From positions 124,001-188,000 of the forward strand of contig NZ_JAMZEA010000011.1 in the NCBI RefSeq assembly GCF_024172125.1: DNA of 64,000 bases. Reading direction: 5' to 3'. Below, piece by piece: positions 33,702 to 42,520 of the stretch; position 1 is the stretch's first letter, and the number at the start of each line of letters is the position of its first letter. The position numbers were made by a program, and so were the translations under genes. This DNA is from Actinomadura rupiterrae. GTDB taxonomy: Bacteria; Actinomycetota; Actinomycetes; Streptosporangiales; Streptosporangiaceae. The notes below the pieces were generated by a model. That model saw only the letters and a program-made list of their open reading frames with translations, had not been told where the DNA came from and ran no database searches.

Positions 33702-34721
33702 TCAGTGGTCGCCCGCGCGGCGCCGCCACTGGTCCAGGTAGACGGCGACGATGAGCACCGCGCCGACGACGACCTGCTGCCAGAACGGCTTGACCCCGAG
33801 GATCTGGAACCCGTTCTGCAGCACGGCCGGGATGAACACGCCGATCACGGTGCCGATGACGGTGCCCGCGCCGCCGAACAGGCTCGTCCCGCCGATCACC
33901 ACCGCCGCGATCGCCTGCAGGTTGTCGGTCGAGTGCGCCGACACCCCGGTGATGCCGTACTTGGCCAGCGACAGGTACCCGGCCAGGCCCGCCAGCAGCC
34001 CGGCCAGTCCGTACACCTTCACCAGCTGCCGCTCGACGCGCACGCCCGCGTGCCGCGCCGCCTCGGTGTTGGACCCGATCGCGTAGGTGTGCCGTCCGAA
34101 CCGGCACTGCGCGAGCAGCACCGCCAGCGCCACGGTCACCGCCGCCGAGATCCACACGATCTCCGGGACGCCGAGGAACTTGTCCAGCCCGAGCCCGAGG
34201 TTCAGCCGGCTGGAGGCCCGCATGTCGACACCGCCGGTGATCAGCAGCGCGCCGCCGAGCGACATGCCGAGCGTGCCGAGGGTGACGATCAGCGCCGGGA
34301 TCCGCCCGTAGGCCACCACGAACCCGTTCAGCACGCCCCACGCCAGGCCGGTCGCGACCGCGACCAGCGGCCCGACCCACAGCGCCGTGCCCGACTCCGC
34401 GCCGACCGCCTCCATCGCCTTGGCGGCGGTCACCGCCGAGAACACCAGCACGCCGCCGACCGACAGGTCGATGCCGGACGTGATGATCACGAACGTCATG
34501 CCGACCGCGAGCAGCAGCAGGATCGCCGCGTCGCCGACCATGTTCAGCAGGTTGAAGCTCGTCGCGAAGCTGTGCGGGCGCAGCGCGCCGAACGCGACGA
34601 GCATCGCCGCCAGCACCAGCGCGATCCACACCACCTGGCTGCCCGCCACGCGGTCCAGCACCGCCCGCCCGCGGAGCCCGCCCACCTGCGCGGCCATCGG
34701 CTCACCGGCCTCCACACTCAT
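33702..34721 (-). CDS. Sugar ABC transporter permease (RbsC/FrcC-like)
   Basis: 339 aa with about ten hydrophobic helices and the family motifs LNLLNMVGDAAILLLLAVGMTFVIITSGIDLSVGG (in pieces) and AIGSNTEAARHAGVRVERQLVKVYGLAGLLAGLAG, the cytoplasmic coupling loop. It overlaps the ATPase gene by 4 bp (34718-34721). One permease gene would form a homodimer in the membrane, as in ribose/fructose systems. Confidence 0.92.
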   Translation of the reverse strand: MSVEAGEPMAAQVGGLRGRAVLDRVAGSQVVWIALVLAAMLVAFGALRPHSFATSFNLLNMVGDAAILLLLAVGMTFVIITSGIDLSVGGVLVFSAVTAAKAMEAVGAESGTALWVGPLVAVATGLAWGVLNGFVVAYGRIPALIVTLGTLGMSLGGALLITGGVDMRASSRLNLGLGLDKFLGVPEIVWISAAVTVALAVLLAQCRFGRHTYAIGSNTEAARHAGVRVERQLVKVYGLAGLLAGLAGYLSLAKYGITGVSAHSTDNLQAIAAVVIGGTSLFGGAGTVIGTVIGVFIPAVLQNGFQILGVKPFWQQVVVGAVLIVAVYLDQWRRRAGDH

Positions 34722-35695
34722 CGCTCCTCCTCACGAGCCGCAGCACCGCGCTCGTCCCGCCCCGCGCCGTCCACACGCGTCGACCCGTCTGCTCGCGTCG
34801 GCCCGTCCGCTCGGGGCGGCCCGTCCGCGCGGGTTGGCGTGTCCGTGCGGGTTGGCCCAGCCGCGCGGGGCGGCTCGCCGGTGGCTTCTTCGGCGGCGGT
34901 GGCCATGGCGTCGGTCATCGCCTCGGACGTCGCGCCGGTCATCGCGGCGACCAGCTCCTCCATCGAGACCCGCGCGGTGTCGAAGCGGGCCACCCGCGCG
35001 CCCAGGCGCAGCACCTCGATCCGGTCCGACACGGCCTTGACGTCCTGCATGTTGTGGCTGATCAGCACCACCGCGACACCGGTGTCCCGGACGCGCCGGA
35101 TCAGGTCCAGGACGCGGCCGGTCTGCACCACGCCGAGCGCGGCGGTCGGCTCGTCCATGAACACCACGCGGCGTGCCCAGGTGACCGCGCGCGCCACCGC
35201 GACACCCTGCCGCTGCCCGCCCGACAGCGTCGAGACCGGCACCGTGTCGGACTTCAGCCGGATGCCGAGCCGCTCGCACTCGGCGCGGGCGCGGTCGCGC
35301 ATCGCCTTGTGGTCCAGGAAGCCGAGCCGGCCGAGCAGCCCGCCGCGCAGCACCTCGCGGCCGAGGAAGAAGTTGGCGGCCGGGGTGAGCTGCGCGCACA
35401 GCGCCAGGTCCTGGTGGACGGTCTCGATCCCCGCCTCGCGGGCCTGCTCGACGCGGTCGAAGGCGACTGGCACGCCGTCCAGCCGGATCGTCCCGCCGTC
35501 CGGCCGCTGCACCCCCGACAGGATCTTGGTGAGGGTGGACTTGCCCGCGCCGTTGTCGCCGATCAGCGCGACGACCTCGCCCGCGTGCACGGTGAAGTCC
35601 GCGCCGCGCAGCGCCTCCACGTGCCCGTAGCTCTTGACGATGCCGCTGGCCTCCAGCAGCGGCGCGCCGGTGGCGGCGCTCTGGCCGGTGCTCAC
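34718..35695 (-). CDS. Sugar ABC transporter ATPase, single domain
   Basis: 325 aa from GTG 35695, overlapping the isomerase stop by 4 bp (GTGA). Walker A GDNGAGKST, Q-loop VHQDLALC, signature LSGGQRQGVAVARAV, Walker B VVFMDEPTAALG and switch VLISHNM are all intact. It has one ABC domain rather than the two of RbsA, as in FrcA-type systems. After residue about 265 the normal protein ends and a tail of five or six PTRADGP-like repeats follows, encoded by a degenerate 18-24 bp repeat; this tail is not part of the family. Confidence 0.92.
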   Translation of the reverse strand: MSTGQSAATGAPLLEASGIVKSYGHVEALRGADFTVHAGEVVALIGDNGAGKSTLTKILSGVQRPDGGTIRLDGVPVAFDRVEQAREAGIETVHQDLALCAQLTPAANFFLGREVLRGGLLGRLGFLDHKAMRDRARAECERLGIRLKSDTVPVSTLSGGQRQGVAVARAVTWARRVVFMDEPTAALGVVQTGRVLDLIRRVRDTGVAVVLISHNMQDVKAVSDRIEVLRLGARVARFDTARVSMEELVAAMTGATSEAMTDAMATAAEEATGEPPRAAGPTRTDTPTRADGPPRADGPTRADGSTRVDGAGRDERGAAAREEER

Positions 35696-36726
35696 TTCTG
35701 CTCCTCCTCGGGGGCCGGCGGCAGGCAGCGCAGCACGTCCAGCCCGGTTCCGCGCAGGCTCGTTCCGCCCGCGCCGTAGGGCACCAGGACGGTCTGGCCG
35801 CCCCGCACCGGAAGGCTTCCGCCGTCGAACCGCAGCTCGCCCGCCCCGCGCAGGACGACCAGCACCGCGAACCCGGGCGGGAACTCGGCGCCGTCCCCGG
35901 CCAGCTCGGCGCGGAAGAACGGGTCGGCGGCCTCGGGCAGGACGCGCCGCGCGCCGCCGCCGGTGACCGGCATCTGCTCGCGCGTGCGGACCAGCGCGGC
36001 CACCTCGTCCGGTGACCAGGCCCGCCGGTCGACGCACTGGAGCGCGAGGTCCCAGCCGAGGTCGAGATGGCCGGACTCGTCGCCGCCGGGCGCGAAGTCC
36101 TTCCACTCCAGCATCACGCTGAAGTCGGTCGGCTCCTGGAGCTCGACCACGAACACGCCCGCGTCGATCGAGTGCGGGATCCCGGCCGGGATCAGCACCG
36201 CGTCCCCGGCCCGGACCCGCACCGGGTTGGTCGCCGCCAGCATCGCCGCGACGTCCTGCTCGGCCGACCAGGCGCGCAGCCGCTCCTCGGGCACCTCCTC
36301 GCGGAAGCCGATCCGCACCGTGCCGCCGTCCTGGTCGGCGGTGCCCAGCACCAGCCACGCCTCGGTCTTGCCGAACGCGCTGCCCAGGTGGGCCCGCGCG
36401 AACGCGCGGCTCGGATGGCAGTGCACCGGCAGCCGCTGCCCGGCGTCCAGCAGCTTGACCAGCAGCGCCGTCGAGTCGCCGAACCGCCGCACGTGCTCCG
36501 GGCCGAGCCAGCCGGCCGGGTCGGCGGCGACCGCGTCGGGCAGCCGGCGCCCGTCCGGCAGGACGGTCACCCCGGCGGACGCGTCGTCGATCCGGCCGGT
36601 CGCCGAGCCGACCCAGTCTTCAGGACGGTGGTCGTCGGGAGGCCGCACGCCGCGGAACCGGGCGATGGCCTCGCCGCCCCGGTAGAAATGGCGCGGCTGG
36701 TTGGCGGGCAGGGGGAGGGGTCGCAC
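35692..36726 (-). CDS. manA: Class I mannose-6-phosphate isomerase-like protein
   Basis: About 344 aa from GTG 36726, preferred because AAGAGGTGG lies 8 bp upstream; GTG 36738 is possible. Cupin metal site residues are visible: LPVHCHPSRAFARAHLGSAFGKTEAW (His, His, Glu) and the later AVLIPAGIPHSIDAGVFVVELQEPTDFS. It interconverts mannose-6-phosphate and fructose-6-phosphate, linking imported mannose to glycolysis. First gene of the transporter operon; the promoter region upstream carries a copy of the LacI operator of this locus (36921-36934). Confidence 0.85.
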   Translation of the reverse strand: MRPLPLPANQPRHFYRGGEAIARFRGVRPPDDHRPEDWVGSATGRIDDASAGVTVLPDGRRLPDAVAADPAGWLGPEHVRRFGDSTALLVKLLDAGQRLPVHCHPSRAFARAHLGSAFGKTEAWLVLGTADQDGGTVRIGFREEVPEERLRAWSAEQDVAAMLAATNPVRVRAGDAVLIPAGIPHSIDAGVFVVELQEPTDFSVMLEWKDFAPGGDESGHLDLGWDLALQCVDRRAWSPDEVAALVRTREQMPVTGGGARRVLPEAADPFFRAELAGDGAEFPPGFAVLVVLRGAGELRFDGGSLPVRGGQTVLVPYGAGGTSLRGTGLDVLRCLPPAPEEEQK

Positions 36727-36920
36727 GCGTCGGTCCACCTCTTCCGGAGGGAGAACGCCGGGGTTCCGGGCAGCGGCCCGGGGTCCGGACGGATGTCAAA
36801 GGATGAGGGCGGGGGATGAGGCCGGGGATGAGGGCAAAGGGGGCGGGGGCGGCAAGCGGGCGGCATCGGAAGCGACGCCGCGAATCGGTCGGTCCGTTGC
36901 GGCCTTACCTTCGGCCCGAA

Positions 36921-36935
36921 TGACATCGTTGTCAA
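36921..36935 (-). promoter_or_regulatory. LacI operator and -35 box of the mannose transport operon
   Basis: TGACATCGTTGTCA at 36921-36934 differs by one base from the palindrome TGACAACGTTGTCA found in front of the GH92 gene. On the minus strand its edge reads TTGACA (36935-36930), a consensus -35 box, so repressor binding would block the promoter of the operon beginning at 36726. The region 36727-37066 otherwise has no gene. Confidence 0.75.
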
Positions 36936-37066
36936 CACTCGGCCGGACGCCGTGACCCGCCCGTGACCCGGCGGGGACGCGAAACCCCCGGTGGAGCGGG
37001 CCTGCGGAACCGGGCGATCGGCGGACCCGGGCGTCCCGGACGCCCCGTCGGAGATAACGTTGGACC

Positions 37067-38083
37067 GTGACGAACGAGGACAAGCCCCGCCGCCCCACGA
37101 TCTCCGACGTGGCCGCGGCCGCCGGGGTGAGCGTCAAGACCGTGTCCCGGGTCATCAACAACGCCCCCTCGGTGCGTCCCGAGGTCACCGAGCGGGTGCT
37201 CGCGGCGATCAGCAGCCTCGGTTTCCGCCGCAACCACATCGCCAGCTCGCTGAGGTCGGGGCAGCAGACCGCGACCATCGGGCTGATCATCGAGGACCTG
37301 GCCAACCCGTTCTACTCCGCGCTGGCCGCCGCGATCGGCCGCTACGCGCGCGAGCGCGGCACGCACCTGATCACCGCCAGCTCCGAGGAGAGCCCGGAGC
37401 TGGAGCGCCAGCTGTTCCTGGAGCTGTGCCAGCGCCGGGTGGACGGCCTGATCATCGTCCCGGCCGGCGGCGACCACTCCTACATGCGCCCCGAGCTGGA
37501 GATGAACACCCAGGTGGTGTTCCTGGACCGGCCGCCGGCGGGCATCCTGGCCGACAGCGTGCTGATCGACAACGCCGGCGGCACCCGCGCCGGGGTCGAG
37601 GAGCTGCTGGCCCGCGGGCACCGCCGGATCGGCGTGCTCAGCGACTCCACCACCGTCTACACCGCCCGCGAGCGGTTGTCGGGGGTCCGCGCGGCGCTCA
37701 CCACGGCGGCCGTCCCCTACGAGGACGCCCTGGTCAGGACCGATGTGGGCGACCCCGAGCAGGCCGCCGCGGCCGCCGCGGCGATGTTCCGCACCGGCGA
37801 GCCGCCGACCGCGTTCTTCTGCGGCAACAACCGGATCACCGTCGGCGTGCTGGCCGAGCTCGGCCGCCTCGGCGCCGAGGCCGACCTGGTCGGCTTCGAC
37901 GACTTCGAGCTGGCCGACCTGATGCCCCGGCCGTTCACCGTCATCGCCTACGACGTGGGCGAGCTCGGCCGCACCGCCGCCGCCCGGCTGTTCGACCGGA
38001 TCGGCGGCGACCGCTCCTGGCCCGCCGAGACCGTCCTGCCGACCCGCCTGATCCACCGCGGCACCGCCGTCCCGGCCTCCTGA
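37067..38083 (+). CDS. LacI-family regulator of the mannoside locus
   Basis: 338 aa from GTG 37067. A -10-like TAACGT at 37055-37060 puts the transcription start at or near the GTG, so the mRNA may be leaderless. The headpiece is RPTISDVAAAAGVSVKTVSRVINNAPSVRPEVTERV (in pieces) with hinge LGFRRNHIASSLRSG. The sensor domain follows, with DLANPFYSALAAAIGRYA and PTAFFCGNNRITVGVLAEL. It lies between the transport operon and the mannosidase gene, both preceded by TGACAACGTTGTC-type operators, and probably releases them when mannose or a mannoside binds. Confidence 0.92.
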   Translation: MTNEDKPRRPTISDVAAAAGVSVKTVSRVINNAPSVRPEVTERVLAAISSLGFRRNHIASSLRSGQQTATIGLIIEDLANPFYSALAAAIGRYARERGTHLITASSEESPELERQLFLELCQRRVDGLIIVPAGGDHSYMRPELEMNTQVVFLDRPPAGILADSVLIDNAGGTRAGVEELLARGHRRIGVLSDSTTVYTARERLSGVRAALTTAAVPYEDALVRTDVGDPEQAAAAAAAMFRTGEPPTAFFCGNNRITVGVLAELGRLGAEADLVGFDDFELADLMPRPFTVIAYDVGELGRTAAARLFDRIGGDRSWPAETVLPTRLIHRGTAVPAS

Positions 38084-38160
38084 GCCCCCGGCCTCCTGAG
38101 CCCCGGCCTCCTGAGCCCCCAGTCCCTGCCCTGACCGCGGGGACGCCGGGGAGCTTTTGG

Positions 38161-38292
38161 GACAACGTTGTCATTGATATTGCCCGAGGTCGGTGCGTGT
38201 TTTCGGGCTGGTTGGGGGACTTGTTGCTTGATTGGGCCCTTGACGCGCCTGGGGACGGGCTTCACGATCTAGGGCGTCCTGACAACGTTGTC
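38161..38292. promoter_or_regulatory. Two LacI operators 120 bp apart before the GH92 gene
   Basis: GACAACGTTGTC occurs as a perfect CG-centred palindrome at 38161-38172 and again at 38281-38292, exactly 120 bp apart. The second copy touches the ribosome site (CGGAGGAG, 38294-38301) of the mannosidase. The spacing would allow repressor looping. The same motif stands at 36921-36934. Confidence 0.85.
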
Positions 38293-38306
38293 TCGGAGGA
38301 GCGCGT

Positions 38307-41300
38307 ATGCACAGGCCGCGCCTACCCAGGCCGGGTCTCCCCGGACCCCTCCCCGCCGCCCGGCCACCGCGCCGGACGGCCCGGCGCCGTCCCGGACGGT
38401 CCGCCCGCCGGATCGCCGTCCCGGCCGCCCTGGCCCTGATCCCCCTGCTCCCCGTCGCGGCCGCGCAGAGCGCCCACGCCGCGCCCGACCCCACCTCCTA
38501 CGTCAACACCTTCGTCGGCACCCAGGACGGCGGCCCGGACTTCGGGCACGGCGGCGGCGCGGGGGAGAACTTCCCCGGCGCGGTCGTCCCGTTCGGCATG
38601 ATGCAGTGGAGCCCCGACACCGTCCGCAACGCCGGCGGCGGCTACAAGTACGAGGACGACCGTCTGCGCGGGTTCTCCATGACCCACATCTCCGGGCCGG
38701 GCTGCACCGGCGCGCAGGACTTCCCGGTCATCCCGGTCTCGGGCACCATCGGCCGCTCGCCCGCCACCCACGGCGACGACTACGTGCAGACCTTCAAGCA
38801 CGACAACGAGCAGGCGAGCCCCGGCTACTACGCGGTGACCGCCGACTCGGGCGTCAAGACCGAGCTGACCGCCTCCACCCGCGGCGGCGTCGGGCGCTTC
38901 ACCTTCCCCACCGGCAAGCCCGGCACGCTGCTGCTGAATGTCACCGGCTCCATCCACGGCGTGGACGACGCCGAGGCCACCGTGAGCGGCAACACCGTGG
39001 AGGGCTGGGCCAAGACCGGCGGATTCTGCGGCGCCTCCAGCCGCTACTACGTGTACTTCCGCGCGACCTTCGACCGTCCGGTCAAGGCTTATGGCACTTG
39101 GAAGGACGACTCGGTCGAGCCAGGCCAGTCCGTCGCGCGCGGCGCCTCGCCCGACAAGGTCCCGCAGGCGGTCAAGCCGTCCGGACGCGCGCACAACGCA
39201 CCCGGCGGCAAACCGGTCAAGGAGCAGCGGGCCTTCACCGGCGGTGTCAACGTCAAGGGCCCCGGCTCGGGTGTCTACCTGCAGTTCGACTCCGGCCAGC
39301 CCGTGCAGATGCGGTCGGCGGTGTCGTATGTGAGCCTTGCCGGAGCGCGCGCCAACCTCAACTCCGAGGTCGGCGGACGCGGTTTCGACACCGTCCGCAC
39401 CGCCGCGCACGCCGCCTGGCAGAAGCGGCTCGACCAGGTCAAGGTGTCCGGCGGGTCCGAGGACCGGTTGCGCACCTTCTACACCGCGCTCTACCACGCC
39501 CTGCTGCAGCCGTACGTGTTCGACGACGTGGACGGCACCTACACCGGCTTCGACTACCGCACGCACAAGGTGCGGCCCGGCCACCACCAGTACGCCACGT
39601 TCTCCGGCTGGGACATCTACCGCAGCGAAGCCCAGCTCATCTCGTTCCTGGCCCCTGACGTCGGCTCGGACATCGCCCAGTCGATGTACGACGACGCGCA
39701 CCAGATCGGGAACGTGTGGGACCGCTGGTCGCACCAGAACACCATCACCGGTGTCATGGTCGGCGACCCGTACCACTCGATCGTGTCGTCGGCGTATGCG
39801 TTCGGCGCGCGCGACTTCGACGCCAAGGGCGCGCTCGCGGCGATGGTGGACGGCGCCAACCGCGTCGGCGCCAAGTCCGGCTACACCGAACGTCCCGGCA
39901 ACGCCCAGTACCTCAAGCGCGGCTACCTGCCGATGGACACCTCCACCACTCTGGAATACGGCCTGGCCGACTTCGGCATCGCCCAGCTCGCGCAGCGGCT
40001 CGGCGACACCGCCACCGGCGACGCGTTCATGAACCGCGCGCAGAACTGGCAGAACGTCTTCAACCCGGCCAACGCCTGGATCCAGCCGCGCATGTCCGAC
40101 GGGTCGTTCTACAGCCCGTTCAACCCGGCCGACTCCAACTCCTACGTCGAGGGCAACGGCGCCCAGTACAGCTGGATGGCCTACCAGAACGTCGGCGGCC
40201 TGTTCGACCTGATCGGCGGACGCGACGCCGCGGCCAAGCGCCTCGACACCTTCTTCACCAAGCTCAACGCCGGCCCGCACGAACCGTACGCCTACCTCGG
40301 CAACGAACCGTCCCTGCAGACGCCGTGGCTGTACGCCTGGAGCAGCACGCCCTACAAGACGCAGGACGTGGTGAACCGCGCGCGCAACGACCTCTACAAG
40401 CCCACCGCCGGCGGGCTGGTCGGCAACGACGACCTCGGCACGATGTCGGCCTGGTACGTGTGGTCGTCGATCGGCATGTTCCCGGTGATGCCCGGACGCG
40501 CCGAACTCGTCGTCAACGGCCCCGCCTTCGACAAGGTGGAGATCCGGCGCTCGTCCGGGCAGCGCTTCACCATCAACGCGCCCGGCGCGTCCAGCAGCCC
40601 CTACATCCAGTCGCTCAAGGTGAACGGGCAGGACTCGTCCAAGCTGTGGCTGCCCGAGTCGTTCGCCACCGGCGGCGGACAGCTCGACTACACCATGGGC
40701 GCGCAGCCCGACACCAAGCTCGGCACCGCCGACGCCGACGTGCCGCCCTCGTTCAACCAGGGCGCGCACGCCTTCATCTCGGCCGCCAACCCCGGCATCG
40801 TCGCGGTCGAGCCGGGCGGCACCGCGACCACGACCCTGCGCGTCCAGGCCCTCGCCAAGGGCGGCAACGTGAACTGGACGGCCAAGCCCCCGGCCGGCGT
40901 CACCGTCAGCCCGTCCTCCGGGACGCTGGCGGTGCCCGACCACGGCCAGGCCGAGCAGCAGGTCACCCTCAGCGTCGCCGCGGACGCCAAGGTCGACCTG
41001 TACTCGGTGCCGTTCGACATCTCCGGCGCGGGCGAGGCGGCGGTGTCGGTGAACGTCGCGCACAAGGGCACGATCGAGTGGTACCAGAACAACGCGGGCA
41101 TCTCGTCCGACGGGACGTCCGCGGCGGCCGACTTCGACGGCGGCGGCTGGACCTACTCGGCTCAGGCGCTCGCCAACGCCGGCGCCAAGCCCGGCGGCCA
41201 GATCACCTGGAACGGGTTCACCTTCACCTGGCCGAACCGGCAGCCGGGCCAGTTCGACAACGTCCAGGCGCAGGGGCAGACCGTCGAGCTGCCGCAGCCG

Positions 41301-41639
41301 CCCACCGGCACCCGGCTGGCGTTCCTCGGCGCGGGCGGCAACGGCGACGCCCCGTCCAGCGTCACCATCACCTACACCGACGGCACGACGCAGAAGTCCG
41401 ACCTGTCGATGTCGGACTGGGCGCTCGGCGCCGACGCCTACCCGCCCAGGTACGGCAACCAGATCGTGCTGAAGACGCCGTACCGCAACTCCGGCGACGG
41501 CGGGAACCAGAAGATCAACGTGTACGTGTTCGGCGCGACCCCGATCGACCTCGCCGCGGGCAAGCAGGTCAAGAGCTTCACGCTGAACGCCCCGGCGAGC
41601 GGCGGCTCGCTGCACGTGTTCGCCTGGTCCTTCTCCTGA
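38307..41639 (+). CDS. Secreted GH92 alpha-mannosidase
   Basis: 1110 aa. A long basic leader with RRIAVPAALALIPLLPVAAAQSAHAA gives a secretion signal, possibly twin-arginine. The mature enzyme begins YVNTFVGTQDGGPDFGHGGGAGENFPGAVVPFGM, the GH92 hallmark. Later hallmarks are YATFSGWDIYRSEAQL, YVEGNGAQYSWMAYQN and GNDDLGTMSAWYVWSSIGMFPVMPG, which hold the catalytic acid/base residues and calcium ligands. An added C-terminal region (about residues 820-1110) has an NEW3/Ig-like domain and a galactose-binding-like sandwich. GH92 enzymes are calcium-dependent, inverting exo-mannosidases that trim fungal or glycoprotein mannans. It feeds the neighbouring transporter and isomerase. Confidence 0.95.
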   Translation: MHRPRLPRPGLPGPLPAARPPRRTARRRPGRSARRIAVPAALALIPLLPVAAAQSAHAAPDPTSYVNTFVGTQDGGPDFGHGGGAGENFPGAVVPFGMMQWSPDTVRNAGGGYKYEDDRLRGFSMTHISGPGCTGAQDFPVIPVSGTIGRSPATHGDDYVQTFKHDNEQASPGYYAVTADSGVKTELTASTRGGVGRFTFPTGKPGTLLLNVTGSIHGVDDAEATVSGNTVEGWAKTGGFCGASSRYYVYFRATFDRPVKAYGTWKDDSVEPGQSVARGASPDKVPQAVKPSGRAHNAPGGKPVKEQRAFTGGVNVKGPGSGVYLQFDSGQPVQMRSAVSYVSLAGARANLNSEVGGRGFDTVRTAAHAAWQKRLDQVKVSGGSEDRLRTFYTALYHALLQPYVFDDVDGTYTGFDYRTHKVRPGHHQYATFSGWDIYRSEAQLISFLAPDVGSDIAQSMYDDAHQIGNVWDRWSHQNTITGVMVGDPYHSIVSSAYAFGARDFDAKGALAAMVDGANRVGAKSGYTERPGNAQYLKRGYLPMDTSTTLEYGLADFGIAQLAQRLGDTATGDAFMNRAQNWQNVFNPANAWIQPRMSDGSFYSPFNPADSNSYVEGNGAQYSWMAYQNVGGLFDLIGGRDAAAKRLDTFFTKLNAGPHEPYAYLGNEPSLQTPWLYAWSSTPYKTQDVVNRARNDLYKPTAGGLVGNDDLGTMSAWYVWSSIGMFPVMPGRAELVVNGPAFDKVEIRRSSGQRFTINAPGASSSPYIQSLKVNGQDSSKLWLPESFATGGGQLDYTMGAQPDTKLGTADADVPPSFNQGAHAFISAANPGIVAVEPGGTATTTLRVQALAKGGNVNWTAKPPAGVTVSPSSGTLAVPDHGQAEQQVTLSVAADAKVDLYSVPFDISGAGEAAVSVNVAHKGTIEWYQNNAGISSDGTSAAADFDGGGWTYSAQALANAGAKPGGQITWNGFTFTWPNRQPGQFDNVQAQGQTVELPQPPTGTRLAFLGAGGNGDAPSSVTITYTDGTTQKSDLSMSDWALGADAYPPRYGNQIVLKTPYRNSGDGGNQKINVYVFGATPIDLAAGKQVKSFTLNAPASGGSLHVFAWSFS

Positions 41640-41654
41640 TCCGCTGAAACCGCA

Positions 41655-41691
41655 CCGAGCCGCCCGCGGAAGGCCTCCGGGGGCGGCTCGG
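41655..41691. terminator. Hairpin after the GH92 gene
   Basis: CCGAGCCGCCC (41655-41665) pairs with GGGCGGCTCGG (41681-41691) over 11 bp, and the loop can form a further short GGA-TCC pairing. It starts 16 bp after the mannosidase stop. Confidence 0.75.
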
Positions 41692-41750
41692 ACGTGTTGA
41701 ACGCATGCTCTGGACGCCCGGTCCGGACGCGCGGGTCAGACCGAGCGGGT

Positions 41751-41810
41751 CGGACCGAGCGTCGTCGGACCGAGCGTCGTCGGACCGAGCGTCGTCGGAC
41801 CGAGCGTCGT
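41751..41810. repeat. Four exact 15-bp tandem repeats
   Basis: CGGACCGAGCGTCGT is repeated four times without mismatch from 41751 to 41810, ending exactly at the stop codon of the convergent stress-protein gene. Exact copies suggest recent expansion by replication slippage. Confidence 0.95.
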
Positions 41811-42364
41811 CAGACCGTGCGGCGGCGGCGCCAGGCCAGGCGGCGCAGCAGCGGCTCGGACGCCGCGACCTCCGGATCGTCCGTGAGGATGAGCGAGTCC
41901 AGCAGCGAGTCGAACGACGGCGGCCGGACGCACACCAGCGTCGCGCGCGTCCGCCGGGCGCAGTGCAGCCGCACCGACGGCCGGATGATCCGCGAGAGCA
42001 GGCTCCGGTCGCCGTGCCCGACGACCAGGATGTCGTCGTCGCGGGCCAGCCGGACCAGCGTCGCGCCCGGCTCGCCGACCAGCGCCAGCGCCGTCATCTG
42101 CACCCCGTGCGGGGTGCCGCCCGCGACCTCGCCCAGCGTGCGGGCGATCAGCTCGGCGCCCGCCGCGCGCAGCGCCTCGGTGATGCCGCAGCCGATCTGC
42201 CCCGCCGCCGACACGTGCGGCGGCAGCGGGGCGGCGTGCACGACCAGCAGCGCCAGGCCCCTGAGCCGGGCCTCGCCGATGGCCCACGACAGGGCGCAGC
42301 GCGCGCCGGGCGAGTCGTCCACGCCCACGACGACGCGCGGCCCGCCCTCCGGTCTCACGATCAC
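41810..42364 (-). CDS. Universal stress protein domain protein
   Basis: 184 aa from GTG 42364 with GGGAGGGG just upstream. The UspA fold is seen in RVVVGVDDSPGARCALSWAIGEARLRGLALLVVHA (Asp of the ATP site) and LVRLARDDDILVVGHGDRSLLSRIIRPSVRLHCARRTRATLVCV (in pieces). The glycine loop normally GxxGxxxxxxxxxGS is altered (GHGDRSLLSRIIRPS), so nucleotide binding may be weak. The extra C-terminal 35 residues end in a basic cluster RLAWRRRRTV. Role in stress adaptation is inferred from the family only. Confidence 0.82.
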   Translation of the reverse strand: MIVRPEGGPRVVVGVDDSPGARCALSWAIGEARLRGLALLVVHAAPLPPHVSAAGQIGCGITEALRAAGAELIARTLGEVAGGTPHGVQMTALALVGEPGATLVRLARDDDILVVGHGDRSLLSRIIRPSVRLHCARRTRATLVCVRPPSFDSLLDSLILTDDPEVAASEPLLRRLAWRRRRTV

Positions 42365-42520
42365 GGTCCCCTCCCGCGGGAGCCTGCCACCGACCCTGCG
42401 GCGATGTGTGCCCTCCAGGGTGCAGCCTTACCCGCTCAGGTGGAAGTGTTTACACGCGTTGAACCGCGGGTTTCTGGCCGGAGTCCGCCGGCTGGCGCGT
42501 GCACCGCCCGAATCGGGCCG

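Noticed and set aside
38322..41615. 1097-codon open frame on the minus strand
   Set aside because: Antisense to the GH92 gene, with Val/Gly/Arg/His-biased sequence and no domain; the mannosidase frame is certain.
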